In this document: positions 26,850-35,430 of the stretch, piece after piece
Layout of the letters: each line of letters opens with the position of its first letter
Position numbering within the stretch: the stretch's first letter is position 1
NCBI RefSeq assembly: GCF_001701045.1
Contig: NZ_CP016757.1
Coordinates: 248,001 to 312,000 of the forward strand
Length of the DNA: 64,000 nucleotides
Source: Cloacibacillus porcorum
GTDB lineage: Bacteria > Synergistota > Synergistia > Synergistales > Synergistaceae
Direction of reading: 5' to 3'
The notes under the pieces: generated by a model
Told to the model about the DNA's origin: nothing
What the model saw: only the letters and a program-made list of their open reading frames with translations
Database searches by the model: none
Program-made: the position numbers and the translations under genes

Positions 26850-28052
26850 TTAGATGTAATCTGAAATATATGGTTTTTTATGAATGACGGCGTTGTCCAG
26901 AAATTTTATCGTCTCCCGGTCGGCCTCGATCCTCTCCAGCTCGGCGAGTTCGGAGGCCCGCTTATACCCCAGCAGCAACGTCGTAAGCGTTCCGATGGAC
27001 ATTGAGGCGTGACGGCGGCTGATGGCATTAGTGATCCCGCACTTGCCGCCGAAGATGTCGAGGGTGAGGCTCTGGTCGTTCCATTCCAGGAAGGAGTCGG
27101 ATATCCTGAGGGTGACGTCGCCCTCCGCCTCACCGCGGAAACGGTATTTTTCGAGAAACATCTTCGTGTCGACTATGCGTCCCATGATATAGGGACGGAT
27201 CGTCTCCTTTATCTCGCTGTCGTCGAAGCTGAAGGCGATCGGTTCGCTGAAATAATTGTAGCCGCGTACCTCGCTCACCATCGACTCATGCGCGCCGATA
27301 TACTTCCACAGCCCCTTGCGCGATTCCATATCGAGATAGATCATCTCTTTTATATACATTACGTCGTCCTTGATGAGATAGACCATATATCCGCGGGGCA
27401 GGTCGTCCTCGCGGTAATAGATGGCGACGGTGGTGTCGTCCTCATCCCATTTCCAGTATTCGTCCCAGGCGAGATTGTTGCGGAAGAGGCAGCCGTGCGT
27501 CTGCTTCGCGAACTGCGTGTGCAGGTCCATGAAATCGGAGTCCTCCCAGGAGACGCGCCGCACATAGCCGGGAACCTCGATATTTTTCGGCAGCTGCACG
27601 TCGCGGATGGTAAATGACATCTTATCGGAGATGATCTCCCAGCCCTTTTTCCGGTAGAGGGGAATGGAATAGGGGTAGAGCAGGGAGAGGGACTGCCCGT
27701 TGTCGCGCATCTCGCGGAGCCCCTTTTTCATCAGCTGCGACATCAGCCCCATGCCGGAGTATTCGGGATAGGTGGAGACGCTTGTGATGAAGGCGATCGG
27801 ATAGACGACGGAGTGGATGTTCATATCCAGCGGATAGACGGCGAACTGAGAGACGAGCTCGCCCTCGTCGAAGCAGCCCCAGACGTTGGCGCGTTCCAGG
27901 ACGGGGAACTTGGACTGCTTGATGTCCTCGTCCTCCCAGCCGCTCTCCAGCAGTGTCTTTTCCGTGACCTGGAAGGCGTACCGCAGCAGGCCGTTATATT
28001 GGTCGAGATCCTGCGCCGTTAATTTTTTAATGTCGATATTATCGCTACTCAT
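26850..28052 (-). CDS. Eis-like GNAT N-acetyltransferase
   Basis: 400 aa. The Eis family has two GNAT modules and a sterol-carrier-like C-terminal domain. The acetyl-CoA loop is seen at VSTYPEYSGMGLMSQLMKKG and the first domain continues with YPYSIPLYRKKGWEI. The protein ends HKKPYISDYI, in line with the family use of the C-terminal carboxylate in catalysis. Family members acetylate amines including aminoglycosides. It is 4 bp downstream of the YitT-type gene and so co-transcribed from a 19-bp-spacer promoter. Confidence 0.88.
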   Translation of the reverse strand: MSSDNIDIKKLTAQDLDQYNGLLRYAFQVTEKTLLESGWEDEDIKQSKFPVLERANVWGCFDEGELVSQFAVYPLDMNIHSVVYPIAFITSVSTYPEYSGMGLMSQLMKKGLREMRDNGQSLSLLYPYSIPLYRKKGWEIISDKMSFTIRDVQLPKNIEVPGYVRRVSWEDSDFMDLHTQFAKQTHGCLFRNNLAWDEYWKWDEDDTTVAIYYREDDLPRGYMVYLIKDDVMYIKEMIYLDMESRKGLWKYIGAHESMVSEVRGYNYFSEPIAFSFDDSEIKETIRPYIMGRIVDTKMFLEKYRFRGEAEGDVTLRISDSFLEWNDQSLTLDIFGGKCGITNAISRRHASMSIGTLTTLLLGYKRASELAELERIEADRETIKFLDNAVIHKKPYISDYI

Positions 28053-28056
28053 CTTA

Positions 28057-28725
28057 TCATTCCTCTTCTGAGATCGTCTCTTCGCCTCTGACGGAAAAAA
28101 TCTTTGCCTCCTGAATGAACCCGATCAGCAGAGACGAGACGGTGACCGTTATCAGCGAAAAGGCGATGCGGCTGAACGGGATGTAGCTCAGCGACAAAGC
28201 CAATACAGTGACGTCCGTCAGGAGATAGGCCCGCGCGATCTTCCATTTGGTGATACGGGATATCGTCAGCGCCAGCGCGTCGTCGCCGCCGCCCGAGCCG
28301 CCCTGCCGAACGATCAGGCCGACCCCCAACCCGACAAAGATACCGCCGCAGACCGCGGCGAGCAGCGGCGTGCCGGTCATATCGGGCAGCAGACGCGGGA
28401 ACTGTTCCCACAGCCGGAAGAAACTCGCGAGGCTCAGCGTCGCCACCGCCGACAGCCGGATAAAGGTGCCGCCGAGGTACCTGAAGGCCAGCGAATAACA
28501 GGCGATATCCAGCAGCGGAGTGGTAATCGAGGGTGAGATGCCCAGCCAGTGGTTTGCCAGCAGGATCATACCGAGAACGCCGCCCTCCGTAATAACGCCC
28601 AGCTGATGTATATTATAAACTCCGAACGAACTGATCGCCGTTCCGATCATAATTATAACTATTTTTCGGAGAGAAAGCCCCTCCATATTTTTCCGTATTG
28701 AATCGAGAAAGAATTTTTTTACCAT
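28057..28725 (-). CDS. YitT-family membrane protein
   Basis: 222 aa, five to six membrane helices (GTAISSFGVYNIHQLGVITE; GGIFVGLGVGLIVRQGGSGG). The GGSGGGDDALA block is characteristic of the YitT/DUF161 family. Function is not established. It is the first gene of a two-gene operon with the acetyltransferase and is divergent from a MerR/GyrI-type regulator. Confidence 0.85.
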   Translation of the reverse strand: MVKKFFLDSIRKNMEGLSLRKIVIIMIGTAISSFGVYNIHQLGVITEGGVLGMILLANHWLGISPSITTPLLDIACYSLAFRYLGGTFIRLSAVATLSLASFFRLWEQFPRLLPDMTGTPLLAAVCGGIFVGLGVGLIVRQGGSGGGDDALALTISRITKWKIARAYLLTDVTVLALSLSYIPFSRIAFSLITVTVSSLLIGFIQEAKIFSVRGEETISEEE

Positions 28726-28749
28726 TTTGATACGCTTCCCTTCGCGTAC

Positions 28750-28780
28750 AATATAAACTCTGGCATAATACTAAGGTCAA
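28750..28780 (-). promoter_or_regulatory. MerR-type promoter of the yitT-acetyltransferase operon
   Basis: Minus strand: TTGACC (28780-28775), 19-bp spacer, TATATT (28755-28750). The spacer lacks the AGAGT/ACTCT dyad of the other sites. The divergent MerR gene at 28819 is the obvious candidate activator. Confidence 0.6.
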
Positions 28781-28818
28781 GAGAAAATTTTTCGTGCGGT
28801 TTATGAGGAGGCGCGGCG

Positions 28819-29622
28819 GTGAGAAATTACTACAAAATAAGCGAAATATCCAAACTTTACGGCATCGGCGCCGATTCCCTCCGGTACTACGAACGGCTGG
28901 GAATCCTGCGCCCGCGCCGGGAGGCCAACGGCTACCGCCTTTACAGCCTGAAGGAGATGTACAAGCTGAACATAATCCGCGACCTGCGGCGGCTTGACTT
29001 CTCTATGGCCCAGATAAAGGAGTACCTGGCCGATCAGAGCGTCGGCAACACCCTGGAGCTGCTGCGCCGTGAACGGCGGCTGCTCGGCGAACGGTTGCGG
29101 GAGCTGCGGGCGCGCGAGGAGCTCATCAGCGAAAGGATCGCCGTCCTTGACAACGCGCGAAAGATCAGGACGGGAGTCTTTACGGTCAAAAATATGCCGG
29201 AGAGATTTTGCGTGCAGCTCTGCGAACATATCGCGCGCGACGAGGAGATGGATTTCGCCGTCAAAAAACTTCACCGGCGGCACGAAGAGAAGATACGGGA
29301 TTTCGGTAATCAGGTGATCGGCGCTTTCCCCTCGATGGAAAACATGCGGCGCGGCCGCTCCAACGTCTACGACGCCGTCTTTTTTATCCTGGAGAGCGAG
29401 ACGCCCGACTATGACTTTATCCTGCCGGCGGGCGAGTACCTCTCATACTTCTACGGCGGCGGCTATGAACAGAACGCGGAGCGTATGGCTGAGGTGCTGG
29501 CCTACGCCGAGAACAACGGTCTGCGTCTGCTCGGCGAGCCGTTTGAGATGTACGAGATAGACAACCGCGACACGATGAGGGAAGAGGAATTTCTCACGGA
29601 GATACAGGTGAGGGTGGAATAG
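28819..29622 (+). CDS. MerR-family regulator with GyrI-like effector domain (BmrR/BltR type)
   Basis: 267 aa. The N-terminal HTH is typical (YKISEISKLYGIGADSLRYY), then a coiled coil (about 75-120), then a roughly 140-aa GyrI-like small-molecule domain (ESETPDYDFILPAGEYLSYF; LLGEPFEMYEIDNRDTMREE). Such proteins sense lipophilic or cationic drugs and activate efflux or modification genes. GTG start with GAGGAGG 8 bases upstream. Its target is probably the divergent yitT-acetyltransferase operon. Confidence 0.92.
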   Translation: MRNYYKISEISKLYGIGADSLRYYERLGILRPRREANGYRLYSLKEMYKLNIIRDLRRLDFSMAQIKEYLADQSVGNTLELLRRERRLLGERLRELRAREELISERIAVLDNARKIRTGVFTVKNMPERFCVQLCEHIARDEEMDFAVKKLHRRHEEKIRDFGNQVIGAFPSMENMRRGRSNVYDAVFFILESETPDYDFILPAGEYLSYFYGGGYEQNAERMAEVLAYAENNGLRLLGEPFEMYEIDNRDTMREEEFLTEIQVRVE

Positions 29623-29750
29623 GTGCGAAAAATCAGGTTTTTGTGAAATACCCCGCGCGCATCGGCTCCGCGGAAGATAAAATATGCGGGGGCCGATACG
29701 GCGGCGAGGTACAGTTTGAAGGGGATTTTGAAAGGTGTGCGAGGCGCCGC

Positions 29751-30977
29751 CTATTTGCCGAAAACCTTTACGGCCTGCGCCATCCGCGCTGATGGTTTCA
29801 CGCCGAAATTGCAGTTTTTGTCGCAGCGTCCGCATTTGATACAGGCAGAGGCGTGTATCTTCAGGTCGTTGTAATGTTTTCTCGCCAGATCGTCTCCCGC
29901 GAGCGCCAGATCCATATATTTGCTTACGATGCCGATGTCGATGCCGGCAGCGCAGGGTTGACAGTGGTTGCAGTAGATACAGTGCCCGTGAGCAGCGCCG
30001 CCGCTGCTCATGCCGCCAAGGACGGCGTAATCGCGCCGATCGAAGGGCTGCGTAAAGTGCGCGAGAGATTCTTTCAATTCATCGACGCTGCTCGCGCCTA
30101 CGAGGCAGCTCTGGACGGCGGGACGGTCCAGAGCATATTGCAGGCACTGGTAGACGCTGAGCGGGCGTTCCAGCTGCGATAGGCGGCGGTCGATGAGCGA
30201 ACCGCCGGCGAATACCTTCATGACGTGGATGCCGATACCTCTCTTCGCGCAGTCGCGGTAAAAATCCATGCGTTCTTTTGAGACCGCGAGTTTGCCGTTT
30301 TCTTCGGAGAAATCATAGATGGGGTTTACGCTCGTCATAAAGCAGTCCACGTCACCGGTGTCGACAAAGGCTTGGCAAATAGAGAGCGTGTGCGAGCAGA
30401 AGCCGAGATTTTTGAGCGCGCCCTGACGCTTCAAATCTTTCATATAACGCCAGATGCCGGAGCTCATGATGTTTTTGAAATCATCCATGCTGTCGACATA
30501 ATGCACCAGCCCGAAGTCCATATAATCGGTGGCGAATATCTTCAGCTGGCGGTCGAACTCGCGTTTGATACGGTTCAGGTCACGGCAGGTCTCCACCCGC
30601 CCGCCGGGGAAATCCGCGCCGATATGCGCCTGAAGCCGGAAATCTTTGCGGTCGGGCTTTACAACGTCTGCGATGGAAGCGAATGGCGAGTCGTCCGTCA
30701 TTATCAGGTCGATGAGATTGACGCCGTTCTCATGTCCGTAACGGACCATCCTTCTTATCTCTTGGGGGCTTGAGCGGTGCAGATTGCTGCCGCCGATGCC
30801 GATAGCGCTTACCGCACCGCTGACGCGGCGCATACGGCGGTACTCCATCTTATTCGCCGTTGTGCGCCCCTCGGCAGCGACAGCGTCGTTCCCGTTGAGG
30901 CTGGCGTTCAGCGCAGCGCCTCCCGCCAGGCCGCCGGCCGCGATCGCCAGCCCTTTGACAAAATCTCTTCTGTTCAT
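29751..30977 (-). CDS. Tat-exported aldo/keto reductase-like protein with ferredoxin domain
   Basis: 408 aa. A twin-arginine signal (MNRRDFVKGLAIAAGGLAGG) opens the protein. The AKR barrel is recognisable, but the catalytic set is eroded: the Asp/Tyr block reads NLIDLIMTDDSPFAS, the Lys position is His (QAHIG), and the His block remains (GLVHYVDS). The C-terminus carries CIYCNHCQPC and CIKCGRCDKNC iron-sulfur motifs. It may act as an electron-transfer or binding protein rather than a classical AKR. It lies downstream of tatC on the same strand (179-bp gap). Confidence 0.88.
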   Translation of the reverse strand: MNRRDFVKGLAIAAGGLAGGAALNASLNGNDAVAAEGRTTANKMEYRRMRRVSGAVSAIGIGGSNLHRSSPQEIRRMVRYGHENGVNLIDLIMTDDSPFASIADVVKPDRKDFRLQAHIGADFPGGRVETCRDLNRIKREFDRQLKIFATDYMDFGLVHYVDSMDDFKNIMSSGIWRYMKDLKRQGALKNLGFCSHTLSICQAFVDTGDVDCFMTSVNPIYDFSEENGKLAVSKERMDFYRDCAKRGIGIHVMKVFAGGSLIDRRLSQLERPLSVYQCLQYALDRPAVQSCLVGASSVDELKESLAHFTQPFDRRDYAVLGGMSSGGAAHGHCIYCNHCQPCAAGIDIGIVSKYMDLALAGDDLARKHYNDLKIHASACIKCGRCDKNCNFGVKPSARMAQAVKVFGK

Positions 30978-31156
30978 ATTATTATTACCTCACTTTTATC
31001 TGAAATAACGAAGTAGCGGCGATTTACGCGCAGAACACACATTTAGCAGCCGGGCCGCCGTTCAGAGCCTGATCCCGCCGCGTGCGGCGGCCACGTCAAG
31101 ACATCCACAATTGCCGTGGTGACGAACGTTCTGTGGTTTTCTCCTTTATTTTTAAC

Positions 31157-31930
31157 CTAACCGAAAGGACGCTCTCTTAGCGCTTCGTCGGCTATCAGGA
31201 CGGAAACCGTCGCCGCCGTTTTGCGCTCCATCCGCTCGGCTAACGCCAGACCAAGCTCGAAAAGCAGCCAGGTCGGCACGGCGAGCATCAGCTGGCTGAT
31301 TATGTCGGGCGGCGTGAGGACGGCGGCGGCGATGAGGATGGCCGTCATAACATAGGGGCGTTTTTTACGCAGGCTTTCGCTGGAGACGACGCCGAAGCGT
31401 ACCGCCAGCAGGACGATGATCGGAGACTGGAACATCAAACCGAAGGCGAGCGTCAGCCAGCCCGCCAGATTTAAAAAGTTTGCCAGCCCGATATTGGGCT
31501 GTAGCTCCGCGGTGGCGAAGCCGCCGGAGAAATTCATCATAAGCGGCAGTATAAGGCCTGCGCTGAAGGCCGCGCCGCAGAAGAAGAGCAGTGACGATGA
31601 CAGGATACAGCAGCCCAGCGTTTTGCGCTCTTTCTTATAAAGCGCCGGCAGCAGGAAGCGCCATAACTGTAAGACGTTCCACGGATAGGCAGTCAGCAGC
31701 GCGAGGATCAGCGCCAGCCGCAGCCGTACCCATAGCACCTCCATCGGCGCGAAATAGTGCAGCGTGCCCGCCGAGGCGGGAAAGCTCCACCGCACCAGCG
31801 CGTTGATGACGTGGGAGGAGGCCAGGTATCCGAGCGGATAAATGGCCGCCGTCACAATCACACAGCGCAGCAGGGCGCCGCGCAGCGCCTCAAGATGGGA
31901 GATCAAGCTCTCTTCTGGATCGTTCGTCAT
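31157..31930 (-). CDS. tatC: Twin-arginine translocase subunit TatC
   Basis: 257 aa, six membrane helices. The N-terminal cytoplasmic signature is ISHLEALRGALLRC, and the family FxPMExxW-like block is YFAPMEVLWVRLRLALILAL. TatC recognises RR signal peptides of folded, cofactor-bearing proteins. It overlaps tatA by 4 bp. Three RR-signal redox proteins lie on the same strand within 4 kb. Confidence 0.94.
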   Translation of the reverse strand: MTNDPEESLISHLEALRGALLRCVIVTAAIYPLGYLASSHVINALVRWSFPASAGTLHYFAPMEVLWVRLRLALILALLTAYPWNVLQLWRFLLPALYKKERKTLGCCILSSSLLFFCGAAFSAGLILPLMMNFSGGFATAELQPNIGLANFLNLAGWLTLAFGLMFQSPIIVLLAVRFGVVSSESLRKKRPYVMTAILIAAAVLTPPDIISQLMLAVPTWLLFELGLALAERMERKTAATVSVLIADEALRERPFG

Positions 31931-32139
31931 TCCTTTTCCGTCTTTTTATCTTCGTCTTCCGCGGCTCTCTCCGCCGCTTCCATAAATTCGCGGCTCTCGA
32001 TGTTCAGCTCTTCCTTCGCCTTTTTGAACTCGTAAGAGGCGCGTCCCATCGACCGCGCCAATTCGGGGATGCGCTTAGCGCCGAAGACGATGAGGATGAA
32101 TAGGGCGATCAAAATTATTTCCGTAAATCCAAGTGACAT
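31927..32139 (-). CDS. tatA: Twin-arginine translocase subunit TatA/E
   Basis: 70 aa: one membrane helix (IILIALFILIVFGAKRIPEL), the hinge FGxKRIPELARSMG and an amphipathic helix with a charged tail. No TatB-like gene is present, so this is a minimal TatA-TatC arrangement. Start has AGGAGGTAAT-type ribosome site. Confidence 0.94.
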   Translation of the reverse strand: MSLGFTEIILIALFILIVFGAKRIPELARSMGRASYEFKKAKEELNIESREFMEAAERAAEDEDKKTEKE

Positions 32140-32219
32140 TTTTATTACCTCCCGTTATTCTTTTCGTGTTTTTTTTGCTGTAGTAAAACCATGAAGGTTC
32201 GTGGCGGCGTACTTTTTAA

Positions 32220-33137
32220 TTACCAGGGGAATCTGTCGGGATTGTTGCGTGGGTTGTTGCGTTCGTCTCGGTTCAGCGCGTTTACGCTTTGCATATCTTC
32301 CGGTGTCAGCTCAAAGTCGAAAATATTGATATTCTCCGCCATGTGCTCTTTTTTGCTGGAACGGGGGATAGCCACGAGGCCGCGCTGTATCTCCCAGCGT
32401 AAAATTATCTGCGCCGGAGACTTGCCGTACTTCTTTGCCAACGAGCCCAGCGTCTCGTCGTCTAGCGCTTTTGCCTGACGCAACGGGCTCCAGCACTCCG
32501 CTGTTATCCCTATGGCTTTGGAATACTCCGCGAGACCGAAATTCGCGAAGTAAGGATTGATTTCGAGCTGATTGACGATAGGCTTAACGCGCGCGTAGCT
32601 CATAAGGTTCTGGATGTGGTGTGGATTGAAGTTGCTGAGGCCGAGATATTTTATCTTCCCGGCGCCGACATACTCCTCAAGAATACGCCACGTCTCCTGA
32701 ATTTTATCCACCACCGGCCAGTGGATGAGGAAAAGATCGATATAGTCGTAGCCGAGAAGTTCGATGCTCTTTTCTATTGCCCCACGCTGAACTCCGTTTC
32801 TCATATCCGCCGGGCCGATCTTTGTGGTGATAAAGACTTCTTTTCGGTTGATGCCACTGTCTTTGATTCCCTGGAAGACCTCTCTCTCCGTACCATAATC
32901 GCGGGCGGTGTCAAATAATCTGTATCCTAGCTCCACAGCCTCGCTGACGCATTTAGAGGTCGAAGCTCCGAGCGCCATTGTGCCGAATCCAATTTGTGGC
33001 AGCTTCACCTGTTCGTTTGTAGAGGAATACTTTCCCCTCGTTACCGATTCACTTAAAACCGCTGCTTCAGCGCTCTTTGTAAGAAACAGGCCTCCTCCGG
33101 TTATCATCGAGTTTATCAAAAAATCGCGTCTGTTCAT
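32220..33137 (-). CDS. Tat-exported aldo/keto reductase
   Basis: About 305 aa. The signal contains RR (MNRRDFLINSMITGGGLFLT, ending SAEA). The mature AKR barrel keeps the catalytic set: Asp/Tyr in LFDTARDYGTE, Lys in ITTKIG, His in FLIHWPVV. It resembles the diketogluconate reductase (AKR5) group, which uses NADPH; how a nicotinamide cofactor would be supplied outside the membrane is unclear. The ATG at 33137 is preferred to upstream ATGs because it starts the RR signal and follows GGGGGC. Tat substrate assignment is inference from the motif. Confidence 0.87.
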   Translation of the reverse strand: MNRRDFLINSMITGGGLFLTKSAEAAVLSESVTRGKYSSTNEQVKLPQIGFGTMALGASTSKCVSEAVELGYRLFDTARDYGTEREVFQGIKDSGINRKEVFITTKIGPADMRNGVQRGAIEKSIELLGYDYIDLFLIHWPVVDKIQETWRILEEYVGAGKIKYLGLSNFNPHHIQNLMSYARVKPIVNQLEINPYFANFGLAEYSKAIGITAECWSPLRQAKALDDETLGSLAKKYGKSPAQIILRWEIQRGLVAIPRSSKKEHMAENINIFDFELTPEDMQSVNALNRDERNNPRNNPDRFPW

Positions 33138-33275
33138 CTTCTTTGCCCCCATGTCATGTTGTATTTGATGCATAATGGAATCATAATCCGTGTCCCTTAC
33201 ATGGTTATGACATGACGATGACGAAATCCGCCGGTTCCTTGCGATCCTGTCAGGTTTTTGCGCCGGAGTCTCCCC

Positions 33276-33935
33276 CTAAATGGCCTTGCCGAGCCGGTAG
33301 GCCGCTTCGGTATATTTCGTGTTGTTCACCGCGCCCTCCGGCCAGACTCCGGGGACGATGATCTGCCCTGCGTCCTCCCAGCCGAGGTATTTCAGCAGCA
33401 CGTCGTAGTGGGAGATTATCGGCGCCGCCTCGGAGGCTGCGGTGTTGGCGTAGGTCATCATCAGCACCGCCCTTTTGCGTACGTGGATCTTTCCGTTGAT
33501 CGCGTAGAAACGGTCGATCACAGTTTTAAGCTGCGCCGATATCCCGAAGTAATACATCGGCGTCGCGAAGGCGACTACGTCGGCGGGAATGATATGTTCG
33601 CGCACGAACGAGAAGTCGTCCTGAAATACACAGGGGCCGTCCATTCCGCAGTGGTTACATGCGGAGCATGGATGTACCTCCTTGAAGGCGGCGTCAAAAC
33701 GCGAGATTTCATGTCCCGCCTCTCTCGCGCCTCTGATAAACTGCGAGGCGAGTGTGTTGGAGTTGCCCTCTTTGCGCGGACTGCCGGTGAGTACAAGAAT
33801 TTTCATTTTTTTATTGATCACTTTCCTTTCAGTGTTTGCCGACGGCGCGGCGGATAGCAGCGGTGCGCCAAGAAGCGTACCGCCAGCTGCCGCTGCGGCG
33901 GCTAAAGTAGTCTTAATAAAATCCCTGCGGTTCAT
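33276..33935 (-). CDS. Tat-exported NADPH-dependent FMN reductase / iron-sulfur flavoprotein family
   Basis: About 219 aa. Twin-arginine signal (MNRRDFIKTTLAAAAAAGGT...) then a flavodoxin-like domain (MKILVLTGSPRKEGNSNTLA), a cysteine cluster (HPCSACNHCGMDGPCVF) and the FMN loop (VAFATPMYYFGISAQLKT). The ATG at 33935 is chosen over 33941 since AAAGGAG is 8 bases away. The frame runs further upstream to 34079 without a recognisable domain. It belongs to the same-strand Tat/redox group. Confidence 0.86.
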   Translation of the reverse strand: MNRRDFIKTTLAAAAAAGGTLLGAPLLSAAPSANTERKVINKKMKILVLTGSPRKEGNSNTLASQFIRGAREAGHEISRFDAAFKEVHPCSACNHCGMDGPCVFQDDFSFVREHIIPADVVAFATPMYYFGISAQLKTVIDRFYAINGKIHVRKRAVLMMTYANTAASEAAPIISHYDVLLKYLGWEDAGQIIVPGVWPEGAVNNTKYTEAAYRLGKAI

Positions 33936-34095
33936 ATTCATATCTCCTTTCAATGTTTTGGAGGTAAATCCTGTCGTTTTTATTTTTTTATCCAAAGTCA
34001 GACACTTGGCGATGGTATCGCCGGTGCGCAGATAGGTGTAATTGGGCGTCATCGAAGATGAACTGCTTGAATTTATCATAGCCTCTGTTATTCCC

Positions 34096-35247
34096 CTATA
34101 CGAAGGCGCCTGCGACGATCCACAGCGGGGCGATGACGAACGAGGCGGCGAGAAACAGCTTGAGCGCCCTCGGCGCCGCCGCTCCGCAGGTGCAGTCCCC
34201 CTGTGCGAATCTTATCAGCGTGCCGGTGGGGCAGAGAAAACGGCAGTACGGCCTCGGTGTGACGAGCGAGAGCGCAAAAAATACCGCCGCCAGAGCGAGC
34301 ACCAACGGGGCGGCTCGCCGGAAGAGGAAGGCGGAGAAGAGTTCGTAATCCATCAGCCCGAAGCCCACGCCGAGCCACATCAGCATCATCATCGCCAGCC
34401 ACACCGCCTCGCGGAGATATTCGAGCCATTTCACCGCGGAGGCGGGGATATTTATCTTCGGAACGGGAAGCCTGTTCAGAAGCTCCTGTAACGAACCAAG
34501 CGGGCACATCCACGAACAATAGTGCCCCTTTTTTCCTAAGAAGGGCATGATGAAGGCAGCGAAGATAAGCGGAAGCGCCAGCGCGGCGCTCCACGTTTTC
34601 ACTCCGTTGGCGGCTATGTTGGTCAGCAGCGAGAGTGAAAGAAAGCTCCCGCTCCAGAAGCCGAGGACGGCGGTATTGGCCAGCAGCTGGATGAACCGGT
34701 ATTTGGCCGATTTGATAAAAAACGGCAGAAGCAGCCCGCAGAGAGCCGTCGCGAATGCCGCCAGCGTGCGCGGTCCCGGAAGGCCGCTCTCGCGCGCCGC
34801 CACCGTTCCCCGCGCGTATTCCATGCCTCGGCGAAAATTCTCTATCACGGCGCGGGAGGAGATTGTCGCGCCGCTTACCGCCGCGACCTCTTTTTTCAGC
34901 GCCTCGTCGGCGGTCAGACCGTTCCAGGCTGGAAGGATGTCTCTTGCTACCTGCGTGAAAAATGGCGGCGTCTCGTAATTATCCAGCGCCTCGACGCGGA
35001 CGACGTGTCCCTCCCTCATGTATATATGGAGCGGGACATTGCCGCCGAAGCCCAGGACATCCTTTGCCAGCTCCTCGGTGGAAATTAGACGCGAGCCGTC
35101 CGCTGCCGTCCACTCCGTCTGTGTCTCTCCGCTGTTCCTCCCGCCCAGGGTCATTCCCAGCAAACGTCCGTCCCTGTTGAGCGCGATCGCCGCCGTCAGC
35201 AGCAGTATGATCACGAAAAAGACGACATGGTGAAATTTTATATTCAT
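34096..35247 (-). CDS. Membrane FMN-binding / 4Fe-4S protein (NosR/NapH-like)
   Basis: About 383 aa. N-terminal helix, then a periplasmic FMN-binding domain with the covalent-flavin motif VSGATISSRAV (flavin attached by ApbE to Thr), then about five membrane helices with two CxxxCP motifs (CSWMCPLGS, CRFLCPTGT). NosR, NapH and related proteins pass electrons from the quinone or cytoplasmic side to periplasmic redox partners. The ATG at 35247 with GGAGGAGAT upstream is preferred; the frame extends into the promoter. It is the first gene of the Tat/redox group. Confidence 0.9.
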   Translation of the reverse strand: MNIKFHHVVFFVIILLLTAAIALNRDGRLLGMTLGGRNSGETQTEWTAADGSRLISTEELAKDVLGFGGNVPLHIYMREGHVVRVEALDNYETPPFFTQVARDILPAWNGLTADEALKKEVAAVSGATISSRAVIENFRRGMEYARGTVAARESGLPGPRTLAAFATALCGLLLPFFIKSAKYRFIQLLANTAVLGFWSGSFLSLSLLTNIAANGVKTWSAALALPLIFAAFIMPFLGKKGHYCSWMCPLGSLQELLNRLPVPKINIPASAVKWLEYLREAVWLAMMMLMWLGVGFGLMDYELFSAFLFRRAAPLVLALAAVFFALSLVTPRPYCRFLCPTGTLIRFAQGDCTCGAAAPRALKLFLAASFVIAPLWIVAGAFV

Positions 35248-35281
35248 GGCATATCTCCTCCTAAACTCTACCTTCGCCAAG

Positions 35282-35312
35282 ATTATAAATGTTGGAGTTA
35301 ACTCCAACGCAA
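35282..35312 (-). promoter_or_regulatory. MerR-type promoter 4 (divergent, NosR-like gene)
   Basis: Minus strand: TTGCGT (35312-35307), 19-bp spacer, TATAAT (35287-35282). The spacer region holds a perfect 18-bp palindrome GTTGGAGTTAACTCCAAC (35291-35308), the best dyad in the window. Confidence 0.82.
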
Positions 35313-35348
35313 GCGGTCATAGCCGGTGAAATTTCTTAAAATTTTCGC

Positions 35349-35379
35349 TTGACTTAGAGTTGGCTCCAGCAATTAAGCT
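35349..35379 (+). promoter_or_regulatory. MerR-type promoter 5 (CMD-like gene)
   Basis: TTGACT, 19-bp spacer, TAAGCT; dyad TTAGAGTTGGCTCCA. Back to back with site 4, so one regulator could drive both directions. Confidence 0.78.
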
Positions 35380-35430
35380 TTGCGCGCGACAAAGAAAAAA
35401 GAGAACGGGAAATAAGAAAGGATGATTGTA

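Noticed and set aside
31021-31156. Gene remnant between tatC and the exported AKR-ferredoxin gene
   Set aside because: A cysteine-bearing short frame can be read on the minus strand, but it has no start, length or match that I can support.
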